DNA from: Argentina anserina
Lineage: Eukaryota; Streptophyta; Magnoliopsida; Rosales; Rosaceae
Direction of reading: 5' to 3'
DNA length: 64,000 bases
Assembly: GCF_933775445.1 (NCBI RefSeq)
Contig: NC_065873.1
Location: 8,804,001 to 8,868,000, forward strand
In this document: positions 13,150 to 24,744 of the stretch, in pieces
Position numbering within the stretch: position 1 is the stretch's first letter
How the letters are laid out: every line of letters starts with the position of its first letter
Translations under genes and position numbers: made by a program
The notes under the pieces: generated by a model
The model's database searches: none
Told to the model about the DNA's origin: nothing
What the model saw: only the letters and a program-made list of their open reading frames with translations

Positions 13150-15081
13150 AATGGTTAACATACTGTAATACGATAAGAATAACTGTCTGAACCTTTATTA
13201 CACTTAACTTTACTCAGAATGCCACAAATTCAGATAAATTACAATTTATATCTTGTAGCTATATTGATCTCATCAACCTATAATCTGCATATTTTAAAGG
13301 GTCCAAGTATAAAGAAAATGATATACACAATCAGTTATAAATGCATCTAAAGGATGAATACAGATAACGTTACTATAAATTTTCTTCCTGATTAATGTGT
13401 TAACATAAGCCCTACATGAATGTACCCAAACAAGTATAACTAAATTTCATATATGTCGTTATCCATCCGATAAAGGCTTTTAAATTATTTGAGTGATGGA
13501 TTAGTATGAAGTTCAATAAAATCATGACGAGGTATATTATAACTATAATCATATAGCCGTATATAAGGGGTCCACTATAAAATTGTAGAGTTGCAGGTGA
13601 ATGGGTATGGTTATAGGAAAATCTGAAGTTGTCATCACATACAAGGGTTCCGTATGAAACATCAGTCTAGTGAGTCTACATTAAAATCCATCAAGAGGTT
13701 GTTAAGAAAAATAAAATACTCACCCATAATGTGGATTATTTCCAGTAGTACCCATGCCCATCTCATGCATATTTGCCTTCCCAACAAAAATCACACCACA
13801 AAAACGTAACTTTGAAACGCAAACTGCATCCTTACTGACAGTGCGAACCTCATGCATCCATGTAGTTCCACCTATCATGATAGACTAACATAAGTAGGAT
13901 CATCTACCTAACATATCTTAAAAAGATATTGGTGATGAAGGTTTACCCTTGGAGGGATGAGGATAGCAATCTATATCATCCTTGATGGCCACAAATATCC
14001 CATCTAAGATAGATATCGGATTCCCTGCAACATCAAAACCAATGAGAATCTCAGCAGAGAGCCGACTACCGGAACTTATACTGCCACAGTGGACATACTT
14101 ATAGCTCCCAAATTATTCCTAAAATAAACACACGGAATAGATGATTCTAAAGTACCTTCCTCAAACCGCTTTGTTGATGCTGCAGCTTGCTTCCTCAATT
14201 CTTCAGCGTCAAAAGAAAGCAACAAAGGCTGAGGAGGTGTCTTGTTGTTGAACTCTTCTAAAGCCGAAATAATGTGCTCTGCAACCTAATAATGTAGTAG
14301 CTCACTCAAATACAGAAAACAACCACATATAAGAAATGCAGTTTACAAATCAACAGAATCACAAGAAATTACCATAGATGGGGTCACAATCTTGGAGCGA
14401 TAAGCATAAGCATAATCACGAATCTTCCAATACCGGAAAGACACATTTGTTTCCCCATTCAAACAGGGAGCAGGATCATAGCTTGGAAGACATTTCAAGG
14501 CCACTTCAACTCTGTCTTCCGGCTTTCCATCCTCGTCAAGAAGAACCACCCTAGTTTCTGGTTCTAATTCCACATCACACTCAGTCGGTGAATTCAGATT
14601 AAAATAGAACAATATAAATCCTTAAAAGACCACAAATGAAATTAGCAAAGAAAAATGAAAACCTTGAGGGGGAAATTCAGGTTTGAACATGGGTGCCTCC
14701 GGAATTGAAGTGTTCCTCAACAACTACATAGTGCACAACATAAACACACAGGCCTCAAGTAATAAAAAAAAAGGAAAGTGCAGAACATAACAGACCTGAG
14801 TCATCTTGTTCTGCTTCTTCAGCATTGAGATTATGAAAGAACCAACAATGGGGGCCTCAACGATCCATACAAATAACTTGAGCAACAAACCCGTCAAATG
14901 CGGAGCTACAGACACGGAAAACAAAACCCCAATATCAAAATTCAAACTCAACGAGTCTAATTATTCAGTGAAGACTGAAGAAGAGTGTGGGGAGTGACTG
15001 ACCTTTGATTTCTTCCTGCTCGTACTCGACGGCGGACACGTCGATGTCCTGGGCGGCGACCATGACGCGCTTCTTGGTCAT
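6038..15081 (-). CDS. FAAH: Fatty acid amide hydrolase (amidase-signature family), 20 exons, 608 aa
   Basis: It hydrolyses N-acylethanolamines and related fatty acid amides at plant membranes, ending lipid-amide signalling. I traced 20 exons with GT-AG boundaries: 15081-15003, 14905-14796, 14723-14663, 14563-14373, 14285-14156, 14024-13947, 13871-13724, 12825-12713, 12621-12546, 12047-11976, 10169-10118, 9695-9615, 9531-9448, 9326-9223, 8598-8506, 8141-8073, 7319-7255, 7025-6964, 6447-6352 and 6100-6038. They join in frame to 1827 nt, 608 residues plus TAA, against about 607 in Arabidopsis FAAH. The catalytic lysine falls at residue 205 (AIKDDID), the first serine at 281 (GGSSSGPAA) and the nucleophile at 305 (GTDGGGSVRIP), the Arabidopsis numbering. 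The N-terminal APHLTG segment and the C-terminal PAISVPVGYD block are also present. The first ATG is chosen because it opens exon 1 in frame. No break is seen. Intron 10 carries a MITE. Confidence 0.96.
10869..11369. mobile_element. Mutator-like MITE in FAAH intron 10, 501 bp
   Basis: The flanks carry a perfect 10-bp duplication, GAAATTACCT, at 10859-10868 and 11370-11379. The left end reads GTGATGCACGGATACG and the reverse complement of the right end CTATGATGCACGAGTACGGG, both followed by GGTACGGGAT-type motifs. The interior is AT-rich with no coding frame. A 9-11-bp duplication with imperfect TIRs points to a Mutator-like non-autonomous element. It lies far from the splice sites (intron 10 is 10170-11975). 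Confidence 0.8.
12899..12918. repeat. (AC)n microsatellite
   Basis: A run of about nine AC dinucleotides follows an A-rich tract in FAAH intron 7. It is length-variable sequence by nature and has no coding role. Confidence 0.85.
13106..13146. repeat. (GA)n microsatellite
   Basis: About 20 uninterrupted GA/AG dinucleotides lie in FAAH intron 7. On the transcribed strand this is a CT tract, well away from both splice sites. Confidence 0.9.
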
Positions 15082-16186
15082 CTTGGCAGGCGACAAGTTC
15101 AGTGTTTTGATCAATTATGTGTAATTGGGAGATGAATGGTCTTCGGAGATGGTGAAGTCAGTTAAGACTTGAGAGGGTTGTCGGTATCATCTGAAATTAG
15201 GCTTTTAATTGCGACTTTGGTCATCTCTCTTGAATGTGTCGCTGAATTTAACGCATTCAACCACCAAATGTATAAATAAATAAATTTTTCCATAATTTTT
15301 AAAATAAAAACACTCATTTGTTTCGATATAATTTAGTGCAAGACTAGCCAAATAAGGGTTGATTATAAAAAGAAGTCAATTTATACCTACCTAATTAGAA
15401 AAAAGTTGAGCAAATATTGAAAATTAGGATCTAGTCACTTTTCTAATACTCTTATACCGTTGTCCTTATAGTTTTTGAAAATTACAATGTGTCACTCTCT
15501 CTCCCTCTCATCGACCCTGATCTCTGGCTCAAATTTTTTTTGGAATAGTTTTAGCCTCTCTCTCTCTCTGACCCAGATCTCTGCCTGCGCACCAACTCCA
15601 ACGACTTCGTGTCCACCTGCCTGACCGCCAAGCTTTTCAACCCCGACTCTGACCAGTTTCTCTCTCTCTCCGCAGTCTTCTGGATTGACGTAGACCTCCT
15701 CCTCGTCACCATATCTGATACGACGACTCCATCGAGCTCGTCGCTCCTCTGTGTCATCGATCGCCACTGCGAGGAGGTTATCAAGCTTGCGTTCTTAATC
15801 TCCATCAGGCACCAATCATATTTGCGCCAAGTCACGGCCCCACAGGTATTGGAACTAAGGAGAGGAAGGCGCTGAGGAGAACTTGGGAGTTGGGACCATG
15901 GCCGCTGATGTAGATCGGAGATGATGGTGAAATGAAGCCTCTAAAAATGCTTAGGTGCCTAGAGCACAATTCTGGGTGCCCAAATCCAAATTAGCTGTTG
16001 GAGGAAGCTATGGTGGTGTTGACAAGAAGATGTTGACATGAGTGACATGTTGACAGTAGCATACCATAGCTCTCCCTCTCCTTGGCGCAAGCCTTTTTCT
16101 GGGTTATTTGATGATTAATTGGTTTTATAACTTGTATTTGGGTGCATGAAGTTACATTAGTAGTCAACACATTAGTGTGATATTGG
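15082..16186. other. FAAH upstream region and CT-rich intergenic DNA
   Basis: 15082-15480 is the promoter side of FAAH, and I see no confident TATA box. From 15490 to 15900 the sequence turns GC- and CT-rich, with open frames on both strands (15609-15875 plus; 15492-15767 and 15551-15835 minus). None resembles a known domain, and the overlap of frames on both strands is what biased composition produces. It could be the leader of an unrecognised LTR or a captured gene piece. Confidence 0.4.
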
Positions 16187-16515
16187 TTGTGACAGAGGTT
16201 GTGACAGAGGTTGTGACAGGTAGTGTGACAGAAGTTGTGACAGGTAGTATGACAGGGGTTGTGACATGAGCAATGTGTATGACAGTGGTTGTGACAGTAT
16301 GTGTGACAGTGGGTGTGACAGTTAGTGTAATAGTGGTTGTGACAGGTAGTGTGATAGAGGTTATGACAGTGGGCGTGACAGTTAGTGTAAATAGATAGTG
16401 TGACATCTTCTATGACAGTAGGTGTGATAGCGGTTGTGACAGTAGGTGTGACAGTTAGTGTAAGAGGTAGTGTGACAGTGTCTGTGATAGTGGTTGTGAC
16501 AGTAGGTGTGACATG
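16187..16515. repeat. Minisatellite built on GTTGTGACAG-type units
   Basis: About 330 bp consist of 11- to 14-bp units such as GGTTGTGACAGA, GTAGTGTGACAG and GTGGGTGTGACA. They group into longer alternations (GTAGGTGTGACAGTTAGTGT) that recur near 16285-16330, 16365-16390 and 16440-16465. The antisense frame (16164-16406) reads as a Thr/Val-rich repeat simply because of the unit. I see no gene around it. Confidence 0.85.
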
Positions 16516-18535
16516 CCGAGAGAAAATGTGGAAATGTACAAAATTTTGTTAAAATTCAAATGAGATTGGTATAAATATGCTCATAATGAAGAAAATAGCT
16601 AGAATTAGGAAACCTTGAGCTTGGAGCACCGCCATCGATGGTGACAACCATTTGCGATGGTTGTTGTGCCTTGTACTGTTGGTCGATTCGGAGCGGGTAG
16701 TATATCAGATGAAAGAGGGGTGCGAGATCTTTCTAACGGTACCAATTTCGTCAAAATCTATCGTCGGACGGGAAAGTTATGGCCGAAATTAGAAGAAAAC
16801 AAAAAAGGGAAAAAAGAAGAAAATAGTGAGAAATTGCAAAACAGTCCAGAAAATATTTTTAAAGTGACTTTTTTTCAATTTTGTTGACCTTTTTCTAATT
16901 TCCGTTTAAATGTGATGACATTTTTTATAATTAACATTTTTCTAATAAGTTGGAAAATGTTACATTTTTATAATTTGTCTTTGTTTAAAAGCATTTTAAG
17001 TGATAAATAATTTTGAAATTTTGTTCATACACCGGGGCATGAAACGGTGGAGTGCTAGTGCGATGAAGAAATTAAAGGTTTCCCGATGTGGTTTGATCTT
17101 AATCCCCCATCCGGATCTCGTTCGTGCCTACCCAGTACTCGTAAATTACAATTGAGATGTCGCACTTCATGCAAAACGAACAGGAAACGAGGACGTAGAC
17201 TTTACGAACCAAAGGGTATGAAGCTCTAAACTTGATATATATGAGCTAATTAAAGCACAATCATTGTAACCGATCGAGGCCGGTGATTGACGCAGGGAGA
17301 CGCCATTGATTATTCCCTATCATCGCTCTTTTTTTGCGTAGAGGAACAATTCCAGTCGACTATGAAAGAACAAATTCGTGCAAGCTTGAGGTAGGGATAT
17401 ATTTCCATTTGCAACCGTCAGCTAACATTAATCTTTCCTTTGTTAATCATACGTTCATTCTCTTCAAGGCACTACATGGCCAATTTATGAAGAGCATACT
17501 GATCAACGAGCAAGTCTGTATTTACTGTGGAAGCTAGCTTTATGTAAAATTTTAAAAGGAGTCCAATTTGTATCATCATATTTTACATCGATCGCGTACT
17601 GCTTGTTGAAAATGATCAAGATATATAGCTGCCTGTCGTGGTGTGTTACTGGTTAATAAATTAACATGGTCATATCATTATGCTATAGATTACCTGATCC
17701 GGCTGAAGCTACCTCAACGTCGATATCTATGCGAAGAAATTCATCAGCAGTGTATATGGCGCGGTCTAACTGAGGTCCCTCTTATGTTGATTTCAAAAAC
17801 AGTTTGCTCTGCATGTATCTGTTGCGCGCCTTTTGTTTTGTGGAAGCCTTCTTTTCTTTTCTTTTTCCTAACTATTCATTCTGGAATTGTTACTTGGAAA
17901 AGCTAGCTGTATCATGATGTTGGAAGACAAATATCCTTGCCTTATACTAATTGGAGAACCTTGTGTGACTGGGATTGCAGAAGGTCTTGCTCAATGAAAT
18001 GCAAGAGGTACGTACGCGTGATGCCCCTGAAAGTCTGAAACGATATGGCTGATAGGCCGATCGAGGATATTATCAGTAAACTTGTGAGCTGCGCGCCTTA
18101 AGACGATTTGACATATGTGAGCAAATCTCTTGCTATCACTGAAGTAGAAATTAAAGGCCTGCATGCCTGCATTTGTTGAGACTTGATTCCCATCAAATCT
18201 TGGCCTGCTTGTCTGAATTCAGCATCAAATTAATTGTCTGTGTAAGTACATTGAGGCCTAGTCTTGTTTGTCTTATATTAATTCAGTATCTAATATGGTC
18301 ATATCAAGTACTAGCTTGCACCGACTTGCTAAGAGTGGAGTAAGTATATATGCACGGAAACAACTAATTTTCTTCTATGCACAATGTTTATCGATCTGTA
18401 CAAGTACGAGAATTGAAGTCGTACGTACTTCGATCACCACCAAAATAATGCATTACATAATATCTGCACCCAAGATTGCAAGTTCAAGTATATATGGTCA
18501 GAATATATTAATGTGGTAGTGGTTTGATTATATAG
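16516..18535. other. Unresolved intergenic region with exon-like snippets
   Basis: 16620-16890 resembles a retroelement leader (GCCATCGATGG, then GACGGGAAAGTTATGGCCG). 16900-17040 is AT-rich. Between 17339 and 17996 three short stretches look like plant exons followed by GT: 17339-17391 (frame EEQFQSTMKEQIRASLR), about 17690-17768 (LKLPQRRYLCEEIHQQ) and near 17980-18008 (KVLLNEMQE). The spacing and the last piece faintly recall MADS K-box exons, but I cannot confirm a gene. Nothing recognisable follows to 18535. Confidence 0.3.
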
Positions 18536-19572
18536 TACGAGGGAGAAAACGAAGGTGTTCGAGTGAAAATTTATTCGAAAACGTTTTAGTGAGGGGTGAA
18601 AGAGTTGACTTTTAACTCGTTGGTTTTCTCATAAAACTTTATTCATGAAAGTCATAGAGCTTGTTGATACAAGTTTGTAGACACGCAGCACGCGAAATTT
18701 GGAGATCATATGAAAAAGTTGTAATCATCAAAAGTTTCGAGTTCTAGAAATTTTGAGTATAAATAAAGAAATTTCCAATTAGGGCCTCATCATTTCAGAA
18801 CCTCATTTTCTTCTCTCTTTTTCGCGCAGTGCACCTTCTTCAGAACCAAAATTTCTCTTTTCGACCCAACTTGACTTTTTCGGCCAACTCCGGCCGACAC
18901 AAGCGACATGAGAGGTCAGGAATTGCTCGCCTCCTTAGTGCGCTCTGCCCTGTGGTGGTGGTTTGTATCGTTTGCATCTTGTTGCGGAAATTGAAGTCTT
19001 GAAAGTGACCCGATGACCCAGTTTCAACTCGATTCTATTTCTGGCGATTCTAGGCTCCAACTCCGATCAAGTTCTTTCCTTCTCCTCTGTGTGGGACTCT
19101 CTGTAGTGGTGGCTTGCACCATTGTGTGCTGGATTAGGAGAATCAAAGCTTGGAAGAATGGCTGCGACCTAGAAATTGTCATGACTGCTTTTGTGAGTTC
19201 TGGCGAGCCAAGGCGACAATGTGGAGCAGAATATCTTCTCCTCCTCCTCGCGCTTATCTTTATTAAGCTAGTTGTTCCCAAATTAATGTGGAAGTTGTAG
19301 ATTGAGGTAGTTTGTTTTAATGGGATTGGGAACTTGATTTCAGTGCAATCGGGCTATGTTATTCGTTTTATCTTGATTTATATTTATTCAATGTAAGTAA
19401 GGTAAGGTAAAAAAAAGTAAATTCCATTATATAGCCGTATGCAATGCGCAAAAGATGCATGTACGGTTGTTCAATTATATCTTTTTTGATTAGTCTTTAT
19501 CTACTCACCTTTCATTTTCATCATGCGAGATAGAATAAACTTTTTTTATGTTATATCATATATTATATCATC

Positions 19573-19698
19573 AGGGTAATGATCCATCAACCTGCTAGTT
19601 CTTTTTATGAGGCACAGACGGGGGAATTTGTCCTGGAAGCGGAAGAGCTGCTGAAGCTGCGCGAAACCATCACAAGGGTTTATGCACAAAGGACAGGC
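19573..19698 (+). pseudogene. clpP: Plastid clpP fragment (nuclear plastid DNA)
   Basis: This frame reads [19 protein letters not shown] followed by [19 protein letters not shown] and ends at QRTG, which is the central-to-C-terminal part of the plastid ClpP protease subunit. It includes the catalytic-histidine context (MIHQP). The match begins abruptly at AGG and stops after the QRTG codons, where a TAA follows. No promoter, start or remaining exons are present, so it is an inserted piece and not a gene. ClpP is the proteolytic subunit of the chloroplast Clp protease, encoded in the plastid. Confidence 0.88.
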
Positions 19699-19820
19699 AT
19701 ATAAGTATAGTTGACCGCAATAGTCTAGTGGTTCTACTCTTCCCTTTCTTTTCCTCCCACCCCAAAGAAAAACGGTAATTAATTAATTATTAGATTGTTT
19801 TTTTCAAAAAAAAAAAAATG

Positions 19821-19894
19821 TTGCGGAGACGGGATTTGAACCCGTGACCTCAAGGTTATGAGCCTTGCGAGCTACCACGCTGCTCTACCCCGCG
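19821..19894 (-). tRNA. trnfM-CAU: Plastid-type initiator tRNA-fMet(CAU), in nuclear DNA
   Basis: The minus strand folds into a full 74-nt cloverleaf: acceptor CGCGGGG with CTCCGCA, D stem GAGC/GCTC, anticodon stem CAAGG/CCTTG around the loop CTCATAA (anticodon CAU), T stem ACGGG/CCCGT with loop TTCAAAT, discriminator A. The first base pair is C-A mismatched, the bacterial/plastid initiator signature. The sequence is close to plastid trnfM from memory, with changes in the D loop and one in the T stem that makes a G-U into G-C. It lies about 120 bp from a clpP fragment inside a retrotransposon LTR, so it is plastid-derived DNA. Expression in the nucleus is not shown. Confidence 0.85.
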
Positions 19895-20588
19895 ATGAAG
19901 AGACGAATTGAGAATTAATGGACAAACAGGAATTGAATGCGCCCCTCCTCCTGGTCACGTCTAGGTAAGCAATGTAGCTCGTTTAAAGTGTTGAGTGTTG
20001 TTTCAGTGAGTGGCATTGGCAGTAGTGTTGGAGCTCGATTTGACCGAATGAAGTTGTTTTAGCTCATGTATGAAAATGCTTCTATTGTCATAATCTACAT
20101 ATTGATTAGAGTGGGTGGTGGCAATTTGAACATTTTTGGGGCGGCTTAGGGCTATGGGATAATTATAGTTTTGTTGGTAATTTGAGCATGTTAGGGTGTT
20201 GCAAGTTTGGTTCCAATTGATCATTGACGTATGGGAATGAGAATGTTGAATATGTGTGAAGTTGTTACTAGTTGGAGTTTTGATTAGTTAAGAAGGTTAA
20301 TCCGTGTGGATTCAATGTTTGAATTCACTATTGTTATGGTATAGGATAATGTTGGATAGTTCAAAGGCTGTTATAGTCATGGATAAGGTTGCGGCTCAAG
20401 TAGCTTTGTTGCGGAGTTTAGTTTCAAGTGGGGAAAGTAGAATCGTTGTTATTCTGCGTCAAGTGATAATGAGTTGTGACATTTTCATGATTAGGTACAT
20501 GTTGCCTTGCGTGGAGTGGTTGCGGTGACTAGTATTTTCTATGGTTGTGTTGAAGATGCAGCGGGAGTACGAGGTAAGTAAACCTCAC

Positions 20589-22945
20589 AATGATCATCAT
20601 GATCGATGACACAACCCACCTCAAATATTACTCTAATATCTGGAAAGTCGTGCGTGGACCACTATTTAAAAGAGTATACCGAAAATTTCAGCATAGTCTC
20701 TCCGGAAAGTGTCAATCCTACCTACACAAAATGACACTCCCCAATATCTCAAATCCAACCTCAACACCTAGAGCCACCATGCTCCCCAAAATTTTCAAAC
20801 CACCGCTAGAGCTTTAGAGCTCATCTTAAACCGCAACCGCCCAACCCACTAAGAAGACGGAGTCAATAACAAAAACACAACACACTACATGATCACATAA
20901 GAAAAATTAAATAACATTATATAAAAATTGAACCGCGTGAATTTATTTTTAAAACAAAAAGTCCACTGAGAAAGCAAATACGAGACCACACAACACTCGA
21001 CGAGTTACTAGTCCTCTCTCTTTCTAAATCTTTATCTGGAGTTCACTAGTACATCCTCTCTCTTCTAGTGACTCGGTAACATCAATACCGCTGCCAATTC
21101 ATCCCCAATCTTCCGATTCCATACTCTCATTGCATTGCTGATTCATCTCCTTAATTCTGATTCTATAATCTACCGGTTCATCACTCCTCTTCCGGTTCTA
21201 TAATCTGCCGGTTCATCCCCTATCTTCCGGTTCTGTAATCTACAAAGACCACTAGTTCATCCCCTTTCTTCCGGTTCCATACACTCACCTTAAAGTATCC
21301 GACACAAGCCCCATAACATAACCCCAAGTCTCACTCATAAACAAATATACAACCACCCTCTCGGACATAATATCAAACCATGACAAAAGTATCATCTCTA
21401 ATGAAATTAGTCAAGGGCTAAGGTGCTTGTACCTTGTTGATTCCAATGGAATAGTTGAGTTGATAGGAGTGCCTATACCTCGTTGATTCCTACGAAATAA
21501 CCGAGTTGATAGGGCTTTGTCAAAAAGAATAAGGTGAATCAAAATAATATAAAATACGTCAACCTCAACCTAAAAATCTCATTAAGTACTCATATGATCA
21601 CCATGTTCATAAACACTAACTAAATGTTCAAACACACGGACTCACACGAAACCAAACACACCATCCTTCTAGTACGATGTTGATACCGCTGTAACAACCC
21701 AACTTGAGTTTACGCTTTAAAACTCAATGTAGATCATTAAAGAAATGATATTTATACTAAAATAATGGTGGCTGCATCCAAACCTTGGTCAGGCTACCTA
21801 CATACCCTTTTGAAAGGGATCAAGCTACTCGTAGTTCAACTATCCATCAAGCCAATCACTCCAACTAACTGAAACCACAAACCCACAACGTTATGACTAT
21901 TAATCAATGATTCCGAAAAATAAACAACATTCATATACATTTAAAAGCAAGGTCCACTCATAGTATATAACAAGTAGAGCCCGATGTAAGGGTCCTCGTC
22001 AAGCAAAGTGTTTGTACGACGTCCTGAGTCAAGGAGTAACATATCAACAATGATTCACATTCATACACAATCACGATGTCATAAATTTCTACCACCAACT
22101 CTCTCTATGGCTCTAAAGATAATCAAATTCGTCAAAATATATGTCATTGGGTTCATATCAACGAACACTGCTCGATCGACCAACTCACTACCCTAAAAAC
22201 CTTTAAATGCGTCGCCGCACGCGCTGCCACCATGGCTGTGCGTGTTCCCCAAGCGCCATTACTCTCCAGCCTCACCAAAATCATTCGACCCCAACATAAA
22301 AGTTGTAGATCACACAAAAACCAAACATCTTTCATACCTACACCGGAGACCAAATCAGCAGGGAAGTGGCCGGAAAACGTGGAGGAACTTTGGAACAATA
22401 CACCGATTTCAAATTTGTGATCTAGCTCGATTCGTCGCCCAACTCTGATCGTATCATGCCCAGAATGAAAGATCACGTTGATTAGTAGTAACCCCAAGTT
22501 CCGAAGTCGCTGAAAAGAGGTCGCACAGTGGCGTTGACTTTTGCCAAATTTTGCGATCGTTGTTGCGCCGTGTACGACAATCGACGTGGTGTGAGACCGG
22601 TACAGATCAACTGGAAATGATGAGATGGTTTGAATGGGACCGGTGGATGTCGATTAGTGGCCGGACTGCGGAGATCAGCACTAGAGAAATTTCTAGGTTA
22701 AGGGGAGTGAACAGTGGTACGAAACTCTGATTTTCAAATTTCATGATTTTCTTTAATTTAACCCCCTATTTATACTATTTTTCAAAATTACCCCACTTCC
22801 TTTTTTATTCGTAACTCTTTTATACAAACTCCGATTTGGGCATATCGCGTATCTACGAACTCGTATTGACGAACTCTACAACTTTGTGAAGAAAGTTTTC
22901 TAAAAAAACTTACGCATCAAAAAGTCAAATTTTAAAGTCGTTACA
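20589..22945 (-). mobile_element. Inserted reverse-oriented LTR element within LTR copy A
   Basis: Copy A breaks after AAGTAAACCTCAC and resumes near 22946. In the minus direction from 22945 the block starts TGTAACGACTTTAAAATT and shows the same architecture as the surrounding family: GTTGTAGAGTTCGTCAATACG, then AGTATAAATAGGGGG (about 22775), then a GC-rich leader. A possible LTR end GGGTTGTTACA lies at 21690, giving an LTR of about 1256 bp. It is followed by GCGGTATCAACATCG, which resembles an initiator-Met primer-binding site. 20589-21689 would then be internal sequence. 21110-21290 holds a degenerate TTCCGGTTC-type repeat. No clean target duplication was found, so the left boundary is uncertain. 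Confidence 0.5.
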
Positions 22946-24147
22946 CTTATTATGACTCTCAATTCGAGTAAAAATATAAAAGTAAAATCGTAAGGAATTG
23001 TAAAAGAATCGGGGCGTATCAATCGAAGTAGCGTTATAATTATTGAATTTAGTTTAAGTTGTTAACATAGTCTTTGCATCACTAACTTATAAAAATTGTT
23101 CTAAAAATATAGTTTTGGTTAAAATTATGTAAACTTGATCGTATACGGTTCATGGGTAAGTAAAATAGTATTTTAATAAAATGATTTTAAAAGGTTTTGG
23201 TGAATATGAACTTGGTGAATGTGAGAATGAAATTGGATTATGCATGTTGATATTGATATGATATAATCAATTATATATGGATATTAAATTGTAATAATAA
23301 TATACATATATACGTTGCTATATTATATTTTATATTCTTGAATGTGAATATATCTTAAAGTGGAGGAAGGAACCGGAGGGGACGAAAATGTACATTCCGG
23401 TAATTTGGTTTATTGAGTGTGGTTATTTGATATTGTTGGCGGAATGGACCGGAAGGAAAGAAAATGTACATTCCAGTAAAATGGTTTATTGGCATGGTTG
23501 TGTATATATTGTGTGAGTCACTTTATGAGATGTTATATTTGTGATATATGGTATTGAAGCTCTTGTGGTAATTATTCTTGGTGAAGAATTATTATATCAT
23601 ATTACAATTGATATGTTTGTGTGGAAGAGTAATTTGGGTTACATGAGAGTCATGTGAGACTCAGAATGTCTTTGGGTACAATATATATCATGGGTGAATT
23701 GATTATATTGTACATGTTGTTTTAACATTTGAGTCACGTTAAAATGTTTTCTGGTCTTCGGACTTGGGTCACAGTTGTGATAGGAGGCAAATAAATTAGG
23801 AGTCAAGCCTTTAGTCGAGTGATTAGTTACAATCAGTTAGACATCTAGTCTATCTGTTACGTCATGAGAGGATATCACTTGTGGTATCTGGGTCCCATGT
23901 GTACGTATTTTTTAAAGCAAATTCTTTTGATGATTTTCCTTATAGTTGTTGGGTTATAAATGAACAACAAGAGTGAGTTATTTTTTTTGTTTCAAATAGT
24001 AGTTCTTGATTTCAGGTTGAGGTGTTGGTTTTCTTATGCCTTGCATCTTGTAGTATACTTGTGTGAATTTCTAAACTATGTTATTATGCAGGAATTACTA
24101 ATCTTTTTTTATTTTATGCAAGTGTGTTATGAGGAGTTAAATGTTAT

Positions 24148-24149
<2 letters not shown>

Positions 24150-24182
<33 letters not shown>
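24150..24182. repeat. (AT)n microsatellite
   Basis: About 15 AT dinucleotides lie inside the 3' part of LTR copy A. The equivalent position in copy C (near 35848) is short and not expanded, so the run grew after the copies separated. Confidence 0.85.
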
Positions 24183-24187
<5 letters not shown>

Positions 24188-24744
24188 GCATGTTCATACA
24201 GGTTTAAAAAGCTTACCGGGTTCGTTGTTACAACCCGGTGCACCAATTCATGGTGTAGGGTTATTTGTGAATGTTGATGTTCGTATTTGCAGTGAGAGAG
24301 TTTGGGGATGTAGCGACAAGGGTAGAACATTGTATTTTGAGAATTTTTCTTATAACTAGTTCTTTGTAACTATTGCAATTATCTTGTAGATCACGTTTTA
24401 TACAAGTTGTAAATGTAATTATTTGATTTGATTCGAGTTGTTACGTTTTGAATTCGAATTTTATTATATAAAATTTGGGGCGTGACAACATGCGCGCAGG
24501 ATTTCCATTTATACAGGGAGTTCAAGGATTGAACATGAACAAGTCCATCCATGATCCACCTGCCCTCTTTGGCTCCTCTATTGAAAACCATGTATCCAGT
24601 AAGCCTTGGTCAGTAGCCACCAAGGTAACATTTGCCTACATATATATATGATCAATCAAAATTTAAGATAAAGCAAGGCAATATTTGCCCACATGTATTG
24701 CAAATTTTCATGTCTTCAAATTCGTTGCACTGTTGTGTTGTCTA

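Larger units (their letters stand above)
18536..24487 (+). mobile_element. Large LTR copy A, interrupted by two insertions
   Basis: It matches LTR copies B (25406-28296) and C (32941-36182) in order: a GAAAACG-rich start, a TATAAATA box (18758-18765), a CT-rich leader near 18810, the segment CCTTGCGTGGAGTGGTTGC before AAGTAAACCTCAC (near 20500-20588), then TTCTAAAAATATAG (about 23100), GTACATTCCGGTAAT (23390), GCTTACCGGGTTCGTTG (24209) and the end GGGGCGTGACA at 24487. Its left edge is truncated or too diverged to fix; no TG start or target duplication was found. Copy A holds plastid-derived DNA (19573-19894) and a reverse-oriented LTR block (20589-22945). Confidence 0.65.

Noticed and set aside
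15492..15875. Overlapping frames on both strands as a possible gene
   Set aside because: They reflect CT/GA-biased composition, with no domain and no splice context.
19024..19300. Overlapping 85- and 95-codon frames with a hydrophobic stretch
   Set aside because: They fall in the leader part of LTR copy A, and the equivalent part of copy C is not open.
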